A DNA stretch of 64,000 nt from MKSF01 sp037190225. GTDB taxonomy: Bacteria; Bacteroidota; Bacteroidia; Chitinophagales; Chitinophagaceae. The stretch covers positions 124,001 through 188,000 of the forward strand of contig JBBCJL010000001.1 of the NCBI GenBank assembly GCA_037190225.1, given 5' to 3'. The notes below the pieces were generated by a model. The model was not told the DNA's origin. It made no database searches and saw nothing but the letters and a program-made list of their open reading frames with translations. The position numbers and the translations under genes were made by a program. Below are positions 1-8,489 of this stretch, piece after piece. The first letter of the stretch is position 1; every line of letters begins with the position of its first letter.

Positions 1-1718
1 GGTTCAACGGGCGGCTGAAATGGTCCATAGATTCGAGCAATATGCTCCTGCTGATGCCCAGCGTATCTTATCAGAATAATAAAAGTGTCAGCAATTCCTT
101 TGCCCAGACCTTATTGGATCAAAGCTTCCTGAACAACTCCACCAATGAAAACGAGAACAGGAGCAATGGCCTGAATGCGGCTATGAGGGCATTATACAGC
201 CATAGATTCAAAAAGAGAGGCCGGACGGCATCCCTGTGGGTGGACGGCGGCTATACCGGTAATGAAAGCACGAACCGGCTGTATGCGCTCAGCCAGTACC
301 TGGACGCCAGCCTGAATGATACATTGGACCAGATGGCTTACAATGAGAAGGCCGGTTATAACATGAACGCTCACCTGAGCTATACGGAGCCGCTTTCCAG
401 GATCAGCTCCATACAGCTGCGCTATAAATATGGCTACAATAATAACAGCTCGGATAAAAAGACCTATAGCAGGGACAATACAGAGGCTTACAGCCTGCTG
501 GATACCACGCTGAGCAATGTGTACGCCACTTCCTATATCACCAATGGCGCCGAGCTGTCTTACAGGATGACCCTGCAGAAGCTGGAATTCAATACAGGCC
601 TGGAACTGCAGAACGCTGTGCTGAGCGGGGAAAGGACCATGCCGGATAACTCACGGATATATAACAGCTTCCTGAACCTCCTGCCGAGCGCGCGCCTGAG
701 ATATAATATATCCAAGACACAGAATTTCAGGATGTTCTTCCGGAGCTATTCCCGTAACCCTTCCGTGGACCAGCTCCAGGATGTGATCAATAATACCAAT
801 CCTTTACAGCTGACCTCCGGTAACTCCGCGCTGGACCAGTCCGTCAACTATGACCTGAACTCCATGTTCAGCAGCACCTCTGCCAAAAATAACAGTACCT
901 TTTTTGCGATGCTGCGGGCCAGTATCGTAGATAACTATATCGGCAACAATACTACGGTTGCAAGAGAAGATATGACCATCAGGGGCATACAGCTGCCTAA
1001 AGGCGCCCAGTACTCGCGCCCGGTGAACATAGACGGCTATAAATCATTGAATACCTTCCTGACCTACGGGCAGCTGGTATCTCCTATCCGGACCAATGTG
1101 AATGTCAATCTTACCGGTGGATATACCATTACCCCGGGCCTGATCAATGACGTGAAGAACGAGGCCCGTACGGCCGCTGTCGGCGCGGGTATCGTGCTCA
1201 GCAGCAATATCAGCGAGAATGTAGATTACACCCTGTCTACTACCGGGAGCTACAGCAAGGTGAACAATACCCTGAATACGGCTGCCAACAATGAGTTCTA
1301 TAACCAGGCTTCCCGTTTCAGCCTGAACTATATCTTTTTCAAGGGCATCGTATTCAATACCGAGCTGAATCACCAGCTCTATACCGGTCTTTCGCAGGAT
1401 TTTAACCAGAGCTTCTTCTTATGGAATGCCAGCCTGGGAAAAAAGATCCTGAAGAACCAGGCGGAGATCAAGGTGCAGGTATATGACATCCTCGGCCAGA
1501 ATGCCGCGGTTTCCAGGGCGTTCACGGAATTGTACACGGAAGATACGCGGACGAATGTATTACAGCGCTATTTCCTGCTCACCTTCACCTGGAATCTCCG
1601 TTTCTTTAAAGGCGGTGCGTCCGAGAAAGATATGAAAAGCGATGAGACCTACCGGGGTATGCCCGGAGGCCCGGGTATGCAGGGACCTCCTCCGGGTATG
1701 GTGCCACCTTCCCGTTAA
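1..1718 (+). CDS. TonB-dependent receptor-like outer membrane beta-barrel protein (3' part, truncated by window edge)
   Basis: The reading frame is open from the window edge (first full codon at 3) to the TAA at 1716-1718, so only the C-terminal ~570 residues are present. The visible part is a run of alternating, aromatic-rich strands typical of a large outer-membrane barrel (for example SYTEPLSRISSIQLRYKYGY and LRYNISKTQNFRMFFRSYSR). It matches the style of the OMP_b-brl_3 type of TonB-receptor-like proteins of Bacteroidota, which usually carry an N-terminal carboxypeptidase-like domain and a plug upstream. The protein ends in a short Gly/Pro/Met-rich tail (GMPGGPGMQGPPPGMVPP) after the last strands, which is seen in some members of this group. 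The ligand cannot be told from this fragment. A perfect hairpin follows the stop. Confidence 0.8.
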   Translation, partial: FNGRLKWSIDSSNMLLLMPSVSYQNNKSVSNSFAQTLLDQSFLNNSTNENENRSNGLNAAMRALYSHRFKKRGRTASLWVDGGYTGNESTNRLYALSQYLDASLNDTLDQMAYNEKAGYNMNAHLSYTEPLSRISSIQLRYKYGYNNNSSDKKTYSRDNTEAYSLLDTTLSNVYATSYITNGAELSYRMTLQKLEFNTGLELQNAVLSGERTMPDNSRIYNSFLNLLPSARLRYNISKTQNFRMFFRSYSRNPSVDQLQDVINNTNPLQLTSGNSALDQSVNYDLNSMFSSTSAKNNSTFFAMLRASIVDNYIGNNTTVAREDMTIRGIQLPKGAQYSRPVNIDGYKSLNTFLTYGQLVSPIRTNVNVNLTGGYTITPGLINDVKNEARTAAVGAGIVLSSNISENVDYTLSTTGSYSKVNNTLNTAANNEFYNQASRFSLNYIFFKGIVFNTELNHQLYTGLSQDFNQSFFLWNASLGKKILKNQAEIKVQVYDILGQNAAVSRAFTELYTEDTRTNVLQRYFLLTFTWNLRFFKGGASEKDMKSDETYRGMPGGPGMQGPPPGMVPPSR

Positions 1719-1739
1719 GATGCTGACGGTCCGTATAGG

Positions 1740-1774
1740 AAAAAGCTGTAGCGGCACACACGCTACAGCTTTTT
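1740..1774. terminator. Bidirectional terminator hairpin
   Basis: A perfect 14-bp inverted repeat (AAAAAGCTGTAGCG, 7-nt loop, CGCTACAGCTTTTT) has A and T tracts on its two sides. It serves the barrel gene on the plus strand. It also overlaps the last codons of the converging minus-strand DUF2400 gene, so it can end both transcripts. Confidence 0.8.
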
Positions 1775-2533
1775 CTTTTGCGCGATACCCAGGCTGAATA
1801 ATACCAGGTCGTACTTGACGGGGTCAAGGCTGTCGAACTCCCGCAGCGCTGCTGTAAGGCCGGCCGCGGTCTTCCAGTCATCCGGCTTGCGGTGTATCAG
1901 TCCCAGCTGCCGTGCAACCGTGCTGACGTGCACATCCAGGGGGCAGACCAGGTCAGCGGGCGAGATACGCTTCCAGAGGCCGAAATCCACATTGTCAGAG
2001 CGGACCATCCATCTCAGGAACATATTGAGCCGCTTGCAGGCCGCGTTCTTACGGACGTTGCCGATATGCTTCTGCGTCCTGAAAGGCAGTGTGACCAGGG
2101 AAAAGAAATGCCGGTAAAAGGCGGCCAGCGCTGCCTGCATGTCAAAAGCGCCCGGGGCATCGCCGGACAGCAGGAACGCGTCCTCCAGGGAATCGTAGCT
2201 GCTGTAATGCCACCGGAAAAATTCGATAAAATAGAAAAGATCCGTAGCGTTAAAGGTGCGGTAATAAAAGCCGGACAGGCGTTTCAGGTCCTCCCTGCCG
2301 TGGTTCATGATAAAATCATAGGGCGCGTGATCCATGAGCGCCATCAGCTGCTCGGTGCTGTTGATGATCGCTTTCCTGTTGCCCCAGGCGATGGTGGCGG
2401 CGAAAAAGCCGCTTATCTCTATATCCTGCAGGCGCGTGAACTGCCTGGGAATACGGATCGGGTCTGCCTGGATGTCAAAATTCAGGTTATAATATTGATA
2501 TTGTTCTTCTAAAAAAGGGAAAAGGTCATTCAT
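1763..2533 (-). CDS. TIGR02757 / DUF2400 family protein
   Basis: 256 residues from the ATG at 2533 (MNDLFPFLEEQY). The frame is open further upstream, but that extension is Cys/Arg/Ser-rich and unlike protein, so the inner start is chosen. The sequence matches the DUF2400 (TIGR02757) family of unknown function, with conserved stretches such as RLSGFYYRTFNATDLFYF and LVCPLDVHVSTVARQLGL. The latter resembles the helix-hairpin-helix region of DNA glycosylases, where a similar Leu-Asp-x-His-Val segment occurs. That similarity is my inference and the biochemical role is not known. The 3' end lies inside the terminator shared with the converging barrel gene. Confidence 0.8.
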   Translation of the reverse strand: MNDLFPFLEEQYQYYNLNFDIQADPIRIPRQFTRLQDIEISGFFAATIAWGNRKAIINSTEQLMALMDHAPYDFIMNHGREDLKRLSGFYYRTFNATDLFYFIEFFRWHYSSYDSLEDAFLLSGDAPGAFDMQAALAAFYRHFFSLVTLPFRTQKHIGNVRKNAACKRLNMFLRWMVRSDNVDFGLWKRISPADLVCPLDVHVSTVARQLGLIHRKPDDWKTAAGLTAALREFDSLDPVKYDLVLFSLGIAQKKKL

Positions 2534-2576
2534 AAACAACTGCGATACAGCAAAGATAGCTATATCGCAGGGATTC

Positions 2577-3446
2577 TTACAGAGGACGGAGCGAGAAGCT
2601 GATCGGTATCCTGAACCTGCTTTTAACGGGCTTGCCGCCCAGCAGCGCAGGGGTGAACTTCGGGAGCATCCTGACCACCCGCACGGCCTCCTCTCCCAGG
2701 CCGCCTCCCGGGTCCTTTTCAAACCTCACGTCCGTAATGGAGCCATCCGTTTCCACTACAAAGGAAACCATCACCCTTCCTTCCAGGCCGTTGGCCCTGG
2801 CGATGGCAGGATAGCGGAGGTTCTGATTGATCACATCCTGGTAATGCTTCGGTGGTTTAGCCCTTTCATCCACTTTTATGGGAATGTTGCCGCCGTTATC
2901 TGACCCTCCTTCATGTGGTACCTTCCGTGTATTGTTATTCAGGGTGTGCGGGTTGTCAGTACCGTTCCGGGTGTCCCCGTAAGGATTGGTCAGGTCGCTT
3001 GGCGAATTTTCACCCTCGTGGTTCCGGTCGCTGATATCACTGTTCTGGTTTTTTACGCTGTTAGGGTCTTCGTTCCTTTCATTATCCTGTACCTGGTTCC
3101 CGGACGCTATAACGGGCGCTGTGCTGCGGACGGTGGCGCGCTCTTTCCTGGCGATGCTTTCCGGCAGCTTTTCCGGTTGCTTTTTCTCGAATTTCAGCTT
3201 TGTATCATCGGTAAGCTGGATAGGGTTGGGATCGGGCTGGAAAATGGTTGTCTGCCGGGTGGCTTCCCCGCTGCTGACAAAGGAGCTGCCTGCCGCTATG
3301 CCTATGGCCCCGATAAAGATGGCCATCGCGTACAGGGCGGTCCGGTTATAGCTTTTTTTCAGCGCATAGACCCCATAGGCTTTATTCTTATTCATAAAGA
3401 GCAGATCTATGTAATCCATCTTTAAAAAATCTTTGCTGTTGTTCAT
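2577..3446 (-). CDS. TonB family protein (partner of orphan ExbD)
   Basis: 289 residues. A short cytoplasmic N-terminus (MDYIDLLFMNKNKAYGVYAL) precedes one membrane segment at about residues 33-55, then a periplasmic linker, then a TonB C-terminal domain at about 205-289 (YQDVINQNLRYPAIARANGL, GRVMVSFVVETDGSITDVRF). TonB transmits the energy of the ExbBD proton motor to outer-membrane receptors. The linker is rich in Asn, Asp, Ser and Gly rather than in prolines, unlike the second TonB of the window at 19306. It lies 26 bp downstream of an exbD gene with no exbB nearby. It is clearly paralogous to the 19306 TonB, including the N-terminal motif. Confidence 0.88.
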   Translation of the reverse strand: MNNSKDFLKMDYIDLLFMNKNKAYGVYALKKSYNRTALYAMAIFIGAIGIAAGSSFVSSGEATRQTTIFQPDPNPIQLTDDTKLKFEKKQPEKLPESIARKERATVRSTAPVIASGNQVQDNERNEDPNSVKNQNSDISDRNHEGENSPSDLTNPYGDTRNGTDNPHTLNNNTRKVPHEGGSDNGGNIPIKVDERAKPPKHYQDVINQNLRYPAIARANGLEGRVMVSFVVETDGSITDVRFEKDPGGGLGEEAVRVVRMLPKFTPALLGGKPVKSRFRIPISFSLRPL

Positions 3447-3472
3447 CGCTTATTGTTTTAAGGGTGTACAAA

Positions 3473-3982
3473 TTATGGGTTCAGGCGCCGGTAGTCTTCC
3501 GGTCCCATATCGGCGATCATATAAATGCGTACCGCGGTAATGGCCATTTCATCCAGGGCCCGGACCACATGGGCCGTGGTGCAGCTGCTGTCCGGCTTGA
3601 TCAGGAAGGTCAGTTGCGAGCGTGGTGAAAGCACTCCTTTATTGACCAGTGCCTGCAGCGTCTGCTGCCTGTGCAGCAGGATGCTCCTTAAGCCTTCCGG
3701 CTCCCAGGAGGAAGCCATCACGGGGTTGTCGGGGCGGAGAGGATCGCCTGCTATATAGCGGACCGTTTCGCTGCCGGACAGGTAGATGCTCAATACTTCT
3801 TCCTCCGTTGTTGCGGCCGTATGGCCCGGTTTGTTGAAAGGCATTGCTACTTCCATAGCTTTGGAGGCCTGCAGCTGTGAGGTGAACATAAAGAAAGTAA
3901 CGAGCAGCAGGTTTAAGTCTACCATAGGGGTAAGATCCACCCGTGGGGATATAGGTTTCCCTTTGCCTGATATTTCAGCCAT
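3473..3982 (-). CDS. ExbD/TolR family biopolymer transport protein (orphan copy)
   Basis: 169 residues. A single N-terminal membrane helix carries the motif RVDLTPMVDLNLLLVTFFMF, with the proton-carrying Asp at residue 22, as in ExbD/TolR. A periplasmic domain follows. The C-terminal part (LTFLIKPDSSCTTAHVVRAL) aligns with the ExbD encoded at 18710, so the two are paralogues. It forms a two-gene unit with the downstream tonB-like gene. No exbB is adjacent, so it would have to use the ExbB encoded at 17026 or one elsewhere. The middle of the periplasmic part is more divergent than the ends. Confidence 0.88.
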   Translation of the reverse strand: MAEISGKGKPISPRVDLTPMVDLNLLLVTFFMFTSQLQASKAMEVAMPFNKPGHTAATTEEEVLSIYLSGSETVRYIAGDPLRPDNPVMASSWEPEGLRSILLHRQQTLQALVNKGVLSPRSQLTFLIKPDSSCTTAHVVRALDEMAITAVRIYMIADMGPEDYRRLNP

Positions 3983-4197
3983 AGTATTACAGTTTAAATG
4001 AATGCAATGGAATTCCTTTCAATGGATCGCCGGTGGGTGATGTGCCGGCCTGGCAGTCATCACCGGGCAAAGGAATAGCAGGAAAGAATAATTACCGGTA
4101 GTTAATCGTTTCTTAATACAAAGACGGCTTCATCGAGATTTTCCATAAAAATTCAAAAAAGAATTCCGGCGGGAAACAAGGGCACCGGTACAAGTGG

Positions 4198-4234
4198 TAA
4201 TAAAAACAGGCTGTATATAAACATATACAGCCTG
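4198..4234 (-). terminator. Terminator of the ferredoxin gene
   Basis: A perfect 12-bp stem (CAGGCTGTATAT, loop AAAC, ATATACAGCCTG) is followed on the minus strand by TTTTTATTA. It begins 30 bp after the ferredoxin stop. The remaining bases up to the exbD start at 3982 show no gene. Confidence 0.8.
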
Positions 4235-4263
4235 CTCAGGAAAAATATTTGCAGGAGAAAATG

Positions 4264-4590
4264 TTATGCTTCGTGGTGCAGCTGGATCAGTATATTGTCC
4301 ATATTTTCGTTCAGCTTCAGCTGGCAGGCCAGCCGCGAGTTATGAAGGGCGTCTGGCAGCGTGTCTATCATGAAGTACTCATCATCATTCATAACAGGCA
4401 ATGCATCCCCGCCTTCCAGCACATCCACGCAGCAGGTAGCGCACAGGGCCATACCGCCGCAGGTGGCAAGCACGTCATACTCATAGGCCTTCAGCAATTC
4501 CATAAGGCTCAGGCCCATATCAGTAGGTCCTTCCAGTGTCTGGATGCTGCCGTCCTTATGTAAGACGCGTATATTGATCATGTTGTCCAT
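4264..4590 (-). CDS. 2Fe-2S ferredoxin (adrenodoxin-like)
   Basis: 108 residues, a small soluble electron carrier. The cluster ligands are visible as Cys44, Cys50, Cys53 and Cys89. The spacing is C-x5-C-x2-C (CGGMALCATC) with the fourth Cys 36 residues later in RLACQL, which is the adrenodoxin/ISC-type plant-fold pattern. An extra Cys54 directly follows the third ligand. It lies 20 bp downstream of the ferredoxin-NADP reductase gene and should be co-transcribed with it. The pair is expected to pass electrons from NADPH to the ferredoxin. The final electron acceptor is not indicated by neighbours. Confidence 0.9.
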   Translation of the reverse strand: MDNMINIRVLHKDGSIQTLEGPTDMGLSLMELLKAYEYDVLATCGGMALCATCCVDVLEGGDALPVMNDDEYFMIDTLPDALHNSRLACQLKLNENMDNILIQLHHEA

Positions 4591-4610
4591 TGCGATGATT
4601 CTTTAGGGAA

Positions 4611-5621
4611 TTAAAACTCATTCACACCGTTCACCGTAGTATATTTCATCGTGTATTTTACGCCCGGGTTGATATACTTGTAAACACTGTGGCTCATCAG
4701 GGCAGCCTCGTGGAAGCCACATAAGATCAGCTTCAGCTTGTTTTTGTAAGTATTGATATCTCCTATGGCCCAGATACCTTCCACGTTGGTGGAATAATCG
4801 TCCGTATTCACCTCAATGGCATTCTTGTCAATATTCAGTCCCCACTTCTCAATAGGTCCCAGCTTGGGGCTGAGCCCGAAGAGCGGTATCAGGTAGTCGG
4901 TGGCTATTGCGGAAACCTCCTTGGTTTTGCTGTTCTCCATTGTGACGCGCTCCAGGTGGTGCGTTCCTTCCACGCTGGTCAGGTTGGTATTCAGGATCAG
5001 GTTGATCCTTCCTTCTTCCGCCAGCTTCATGACCTTATTCACGGAGTCGGGCGCGCCGCGGAAGCTTTCGCTCCTGTGCACCAATGTCAGCTCGGATGCT
5101 ATATCGGCCAGGAAAATGGTCCAGTCCAGCGCTGAATCTCCGCCGCCTGCCAGCACCATCCGTTTGCCACGGTAGGCTTCAGGATCCAGGATCATATAGT
5201 TGACCCCTTTACCGTTCTCGAATTGCTCCAGGTCGGCAACTGCCGGCTTACGGGGCTCGAATACGCCCAGGCCTCCTGCAATGACCACTGCCTTACAGAA
5301 GGTCTCGGTTCCCAGGTTGGTGACGATCCTGAAATCGGCTTCGCCCCGCTTTTCCACTTCTTCGATCCGTTCGCCCAGTGTAAAGGTGGGCTTAAAGGGA
5401 GCAGCCTGCTCCATCAGGTTGTCTACCAGGTCCTGTGCGAGGACGGATGGAAACCCCGGGATATCGTATATAGGCTTCTTGGGGTATATTTCGGACAGCT
5501 GTCCGCCTACCTGTGGCAGATAATCAATAAGGTGGCAGCGCATTTTCAATAATCCTGCTTCGAAAACGGCGAACAGGCCCACCGGACCCGCACCGATTAT
5601 GGCTATATCAGTATGTATCAT
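4611..5621 (-). CDS. Ferredoxin-NADP(+) reductase, thioredoxin-reductase-like type
   Basis: 336 residues. A flavoprotein with an N-terminal FAD-binding GxGxxG (GAGPVG, 10-15), an NAD(P)H-binding glycine motif (AGGGDSALDW, 158-167) and the C-terminal FAD motif GIWAIGDIN (282-290). The CxxC redox disulfide of true thioredoxin reductases is absent. This agrees with the TrxR-like ferredoxin-NADP reductases (YumC-like) of Bacteroidota and Firmicutes. It is the first gene of a two-gene unit with the 2Fe-2S ferredoxin. The start ATG lies about 10 bp after the expected transcription start, given the -7 element at 5638-5645. Confidence 0.88.
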   Translation of the reverse strand: MIHTDIAIIGAGPVGLFAVFEAGLLKMRCHLIDYLPQVGGQLSEIYPKKPIYDIPGFPSVLAQDLVDNLMEQAAPFKPTFTLGERIEEVEKRGEADFRIVTNLGTETFCKAVVIAGGLGVFEPRKPAVADLEQFENGKGVNYMILDPEAYRGKRMVLAGGGDSALDWTIFLADIASELTLVHRSESFRGAPDSVNKVMKLAEEGRINLILNTNLTSVEGTHHLERVTMENSKTKEVSAIATDYLIPLFGLSPKLGPIEKWGLNIDKNAIEVNTDDYSTNVEGIWAIGDINTYKNKLKLILCGFHEAALMSHSVYKYINPGVKYTMKYTTVNGVNEF

Positions 5622-5637
5622 TTTTAAAATTTGACTG

Positions 5638-5645
5638 CAAAATTA
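5638..5645 (-). promoter_or_regulatory. -7 element of the reductase/ferredoxin unit
   Basis: On the minus strand the sequence is TAATTTTG, a full match to the Bacteroidota -7 consensus TAnnTTTG, placed 17 bp before the ATG. No good -33 TTTG is seen at the expected distance, so this is a half-site call. Confidence 0.42.
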
Positions 5646-5789
5646 CAAAATACCGGCGTATTATAGTACATATTCACCGTATTTGATTGTAACCCAACCG
5701 TAAAATATTGACACAGGTATGACAGAAGGCCCGAAATGCCGGCTGGAGGCAGGAGTGATAATTTCTTTTCCACATATGTGTATTTCTTT

Positions 5790-5822
5790 TTTCGGAGAAT
5801 CGCCGGCACTGTTCTATTTTTG
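5790..5822 (+). promoter_or_regulatory. Promoter of scpB
   Basis: TTTC at 5790-5793, a 21-bp spacer and TATTTTTG at 5815-5822 match the Bacteroidota pattern TTTG-N19-21-TAnnTTTG with one mismatch in the -33 box. The distance to the chosen ATG at 5844 is 21 bp, which supports that start over the longer open frame. Confidence 0.5.
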
Positions 5823-5843
5823 ATTCAGATAAAAGCGCAGGTT

Positions 5844-6485
5844 ATGCAGTTACAAGAGATTATTTTACACGTAGAGGCATTGATATTCGCCAGTGAGAAA
5901 CCGCTGGGCATACAGGATATCTGTGAGTACATAGGTAATGTGTTTGAAGCTTTTATAGAACCGGCAGAGATCGAGAACGCGGTAAATGCCATACAGGAGA
6001 AATACGCCACCGCGCATTTCCCGTTTGAGCTGAAGCCGGTAGGAGGTGGTTACAGCTTCCTTACCAAAAAGCAATTCCATACTACGGTGATCCAGCTGAA
6101 CCAGGATAAGCACATCAAGAAGCTTTCCGCGGCGGCTATGGAAACACTGGCTATCATCAGCTATAAGCAGCCCATCACCAAAGCAGAAATCGAATATATC
6201 CGCGGGGTAAGCTGTGATTACAGCATCCAGAAACTGCTGGAGAAAGAGCTGATCCAGATCACGGGAAGGAACGAGAATGCTATCGGTAAGCCGCTGCTGT
6301 ATGCAACATCGGATAATTTAATGAATTACCTGGGCATTAACGATGTGGCAGAGCTGCCGGCCTTAAAGGAGATCGCTGATACGGAGATCGTAATGCCGGT
6401 ACCCGCTGTGGATGCCGCACCTGAGGAGAAGAACCAGTTCTCCGGGATCAATGCCATTGAAAAGCCCGGTGATTTCTTCCAATAG
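5844..6485 (+). CDS. scpB: Segregation and condensation protein B (ScpB)
   Basis: 213 residues from the ATG at 5844 (MQLQEIILHVEALIFASEKP). ScpB is the winged-helix kleisin-associated partner of SMC and ScpA in chromosome condensation and segregation. Two tandem winged-helix domains are expected. The conserved segment AMETLAIISYKQPITKAEIE with IRGVSCDYSIQKLLEKELI is typical of the family. The open frame continues upstream to 5736, but that part is not ScpB-like and would precede the -7 element. scpA is not adjacent. A terminator follows 40 bp after the stop. Confidence 0.93.
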   Translation: MQLQEIILHVEALIFASEKPLGIQDICEYIGNVFEAFIEPAEIENAVNAIQEKYATAHFPFELKPVGGGYSFLTKKQFHTTVIQLNQDKHIKKLSAAAMETLAIISYKQPITKAEIEYIRGVSCDYSIQKLLEKELIQITGRNENAIGKPLLYATSDNLMNYLGINDVAELPALKEIADTEIVMPVPAVDAAPEEKNQFSGINAIEKPGDFFQ

Positions 6486-6525
6486 AGCAAAGAAAGCCAA
6501 TACGACTACTAACCCTCAATTATAC

Positions 6526-6557
6526 AAAGTGCGAGACATCCTGTCTTGCGCTTTTTT
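6526..6557 (+). terminator. Terminator of scpB
   Basis: A 13-bp RNA stem (AAAGTGCGAGACA with TGTCTTGCGCTTT, two G-U pairs), a 3-nt loop and a run of Ts follow the scpB stop. The T run overlaps the stop codon of the converging pseudogene. Confidence 0.75.
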
Positions 6558-7899
6558 ATTTTAACAGGTACAGGTTATTGTTCTCAGGAGCTGCAGTGAA
6601 AATGTTATGGGGCAGTTCATAATATTCCGGGTGTGCTGTGAGATACACATCGTATTGATCTGCATTTTCATACAGTATATCCCACAACGCAAACTGGTTC
6701 AGCAAAAAATAGCTTCTGCCCCGGGCTACCACCGGGATGCTGTGCCGGCGTAGCTTCATGGTTACATTCGGTAATTTATTGCCATAAAACCCGGGTTTTG
6801 CCTGATTTTGATAAAGGGTCGCGGTAAATTCTTTCCAGCTTATTTCGGTTTTATCAAAGGCATAGGAATATATATTGATAAAATCCTGCAGGGTGTACGT
6901 TTCTTCAGGAAATGTGGTAACTACATTGGGATAAAGCTTGTTCAGATATTTCAGGTAAGGTGCTGAACTTAGTAAATTATAATTGATAATAGCGGCATTT
7001 ATACCCGGTTGTTTCCGGGTGGTATAGTACAGGTAGTAGGTTTCGTTATCTCCATAGGTGACCACGATCTTAGCTCTGTCCGAGGGCTTCATTATTGCTG
7101 CATATTTTGCCGTAAAGGTATCCGGATAGCTGATACCCGACAATAGATCTCCTGTCGCGTCAGCATAGCCTATAATGCTTAGCTTTAATGCCATATCCAC
7201 CTTTTCATTAAGGTACTTATACAGGATATTCCCTACCGGGGTTATATAGTCGGGGGCCTGCCTGCAGATAGTTTCATATTGCTGTACAGCCTTACTGCCA
7301 TAGTACAGGAATGAATCTATCCTGTTGCGCTCATATCTGGCTCCTGTCGCTGTAGGTGTACGGTATATATTATCGGGGTTGGCCATATAGCCATATTGGT
7401 TATATAGGAATCCCATGGCATAGTTGGAATAGGCTCTGGCTAAATGTTCCCTGTTTTTTCGCTTATCTTTGTTTCGGCCTGCAGCGTCCGGATAATGTCC
7501 CAATCCCAGCCCGAATATCCATAGTATAAGTTTTTGCTATACATGGAAGAGTCCATGATCATCCTGCCGTATTGCGCTTTTATATCAGGGTCTACATCTT
7601 CCGGAGCCTGGGGTGCTGTGTATTTTTTAAGGTGTTGGCAACCTTATAGGTACTGTCTTTATGCCATATCTGGTAGCTATGTGCCGGGTTGTCAAGACCG
7701 GGAAAAGAAGCGTATTGACCGTATTTGTATTCGTCCAGGAACCACCCGTTGGAGTGTGCGCTAAAGTATAATAATTCCCGGATAGGTAGAGCTGATAGTG
7801 AGTGAATACATGGGCCAGGACCTGATTATAATCAGGAGCAGTCTGCGCGGATAGCAGGGTTGCGTATAAAGCAGTAAGAAAAGAAAGCAGGTATTTCAT
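6556..7899 (-). pseudogene. Secreted protein of unknown family, broken by three single-base frameshifts
   Basis: The N-terminal part starts at 7899 with a signal peptide (MKYLLSFLTALYATLLSAQ) and the C-terminal part ends at 6556. Between them the coding frame moves by -1 three times. The first shift lies somewhere around 7700-7800, possibly at the CCC at 7745-7747. The second is at the T6 run 7623-7628 and the third at the T6 run 7454-7459. Restoring one base at each gives one continuous protein of about 448 residues with joins such as LKKYTAPQAPEDVDPD and EKNREHLARAYSNYAM. It has no domain I recognise and is rich in Tyr and Asn. Homopolymer sequencing errors are an alternative, but no other gene in the window shows such damage. 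Confidence 0.7.
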
Positions 7900-7931
7900 C
7901 AGGCAGCGTGTCAGTGCCCCGAAATTACATA

Positions 7932-7964
7932 AAAAAGCCAACGATTAAATATCGTTGGCTTTTT
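7932..7964. terminator. Terminator of the rplKAJL operon
   Basis: A perfect 14-bp inverted repeat (AAAAAGCCAACGAT, loop TAAAT, ATCGTTGGCTTTTT) lies 45 bp after the rplL stop on the minus strand. It is symmetrical, with A and T tracts, so it can work both ways. It marks the end of the ribosomal operon, with no rpoB after rplL. Confidence 0.85.
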
Positions 7965-8008
7965 ATAGGGAAAGATAGCGGATGCTATCTTAATGAATGC
8001 TATTGCAA

Positions 8009-8377
8009 TTAAGCGATCTCAACTTCAGCGCCGGCTTCAGTTAATTTAGCTTTCAGATCTTCAGCGGTAGCTTTGTCTACACCTTCCTTGATCTTAGCAG
8101 GAGCGCCGTCTACTAATTCTTTAGCTTCTTTCAGACCTAAACCAGCTAAGTCTTTAACAACTTTAACTACGTTTAATTTAGAAGCACCTGCAGATTTCAG
8201 GATCACATCGAAAGATGTTTTCTCTTCAACCGCTGCTGCTGCTGCGCCGGGAGCTGCTGCTACTGCTACTGCAGCTGGTTCGATACCGTATTCAGCTTTT
8301 AAGAAATCAGCTAATTCCTGAACTTCTTTAACTGTTAAGTTTACTAATGATTCGGCTAATGTTTTGATATCTGCCAT
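8009..8377 (-). CDS. rplL: 50S ribosomal protein L7/L12
   Basis: 122 residues, the normal length. The N-terminal dimerisation part (MADIKTLAESLVNLTVKEVQ) is followed by an Ala-rich hinge (PAAVAVAAAPGAAAAAVEEK) and a C-terminal domain (ILKSAGASKLNVVKVVKDLA, GLGLKEAKELVDGAPAKIKE) that contacts elongation factors. L7/L12 forms the multi-copy stalk of the large subunit on L10. It is the last gene of the operon and is followed directly by a terminator rather than by rpoB. Confidence 0.98.
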   Translation of the reverse strand: MADIKTLAESLVNLTVKEVQELADFLKAEYGIEPAAVAVAAAPGAAAAAVEEKTSFDVILKSAGASKLNVVKVVKDLAGLGLKEAKELVDGAPAKIKEGVDKATAEDLKAKLTEAGAEVEIA

Positions 8378-8489
8378 TGTTATAATGTTTTAATAAGTTT
8401 AAAATAATTTGGTATGTTGAGACTTGGAAGCCTGTGTTGTTGGAAGCAGCAAATATAGCTGCTTTTTCCGGAATTACCTGTTCTGAATA

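Noticed and set aside
1815..2512. Plus-strand open frames opposite the DUF2400 gene
   Set aside because: They are shadows of a well-supported minus-strand gene, with Arg/Cys/Ser-rich composition and no start context.
7454..7628. Phase-variable switch at the T6 tracts of the pseudogene
   Set aside because: Tracts of six bases are common by chance and slip rarely, and three separate shifts are needed to restore the frame. Decay or sequencing error fits better.
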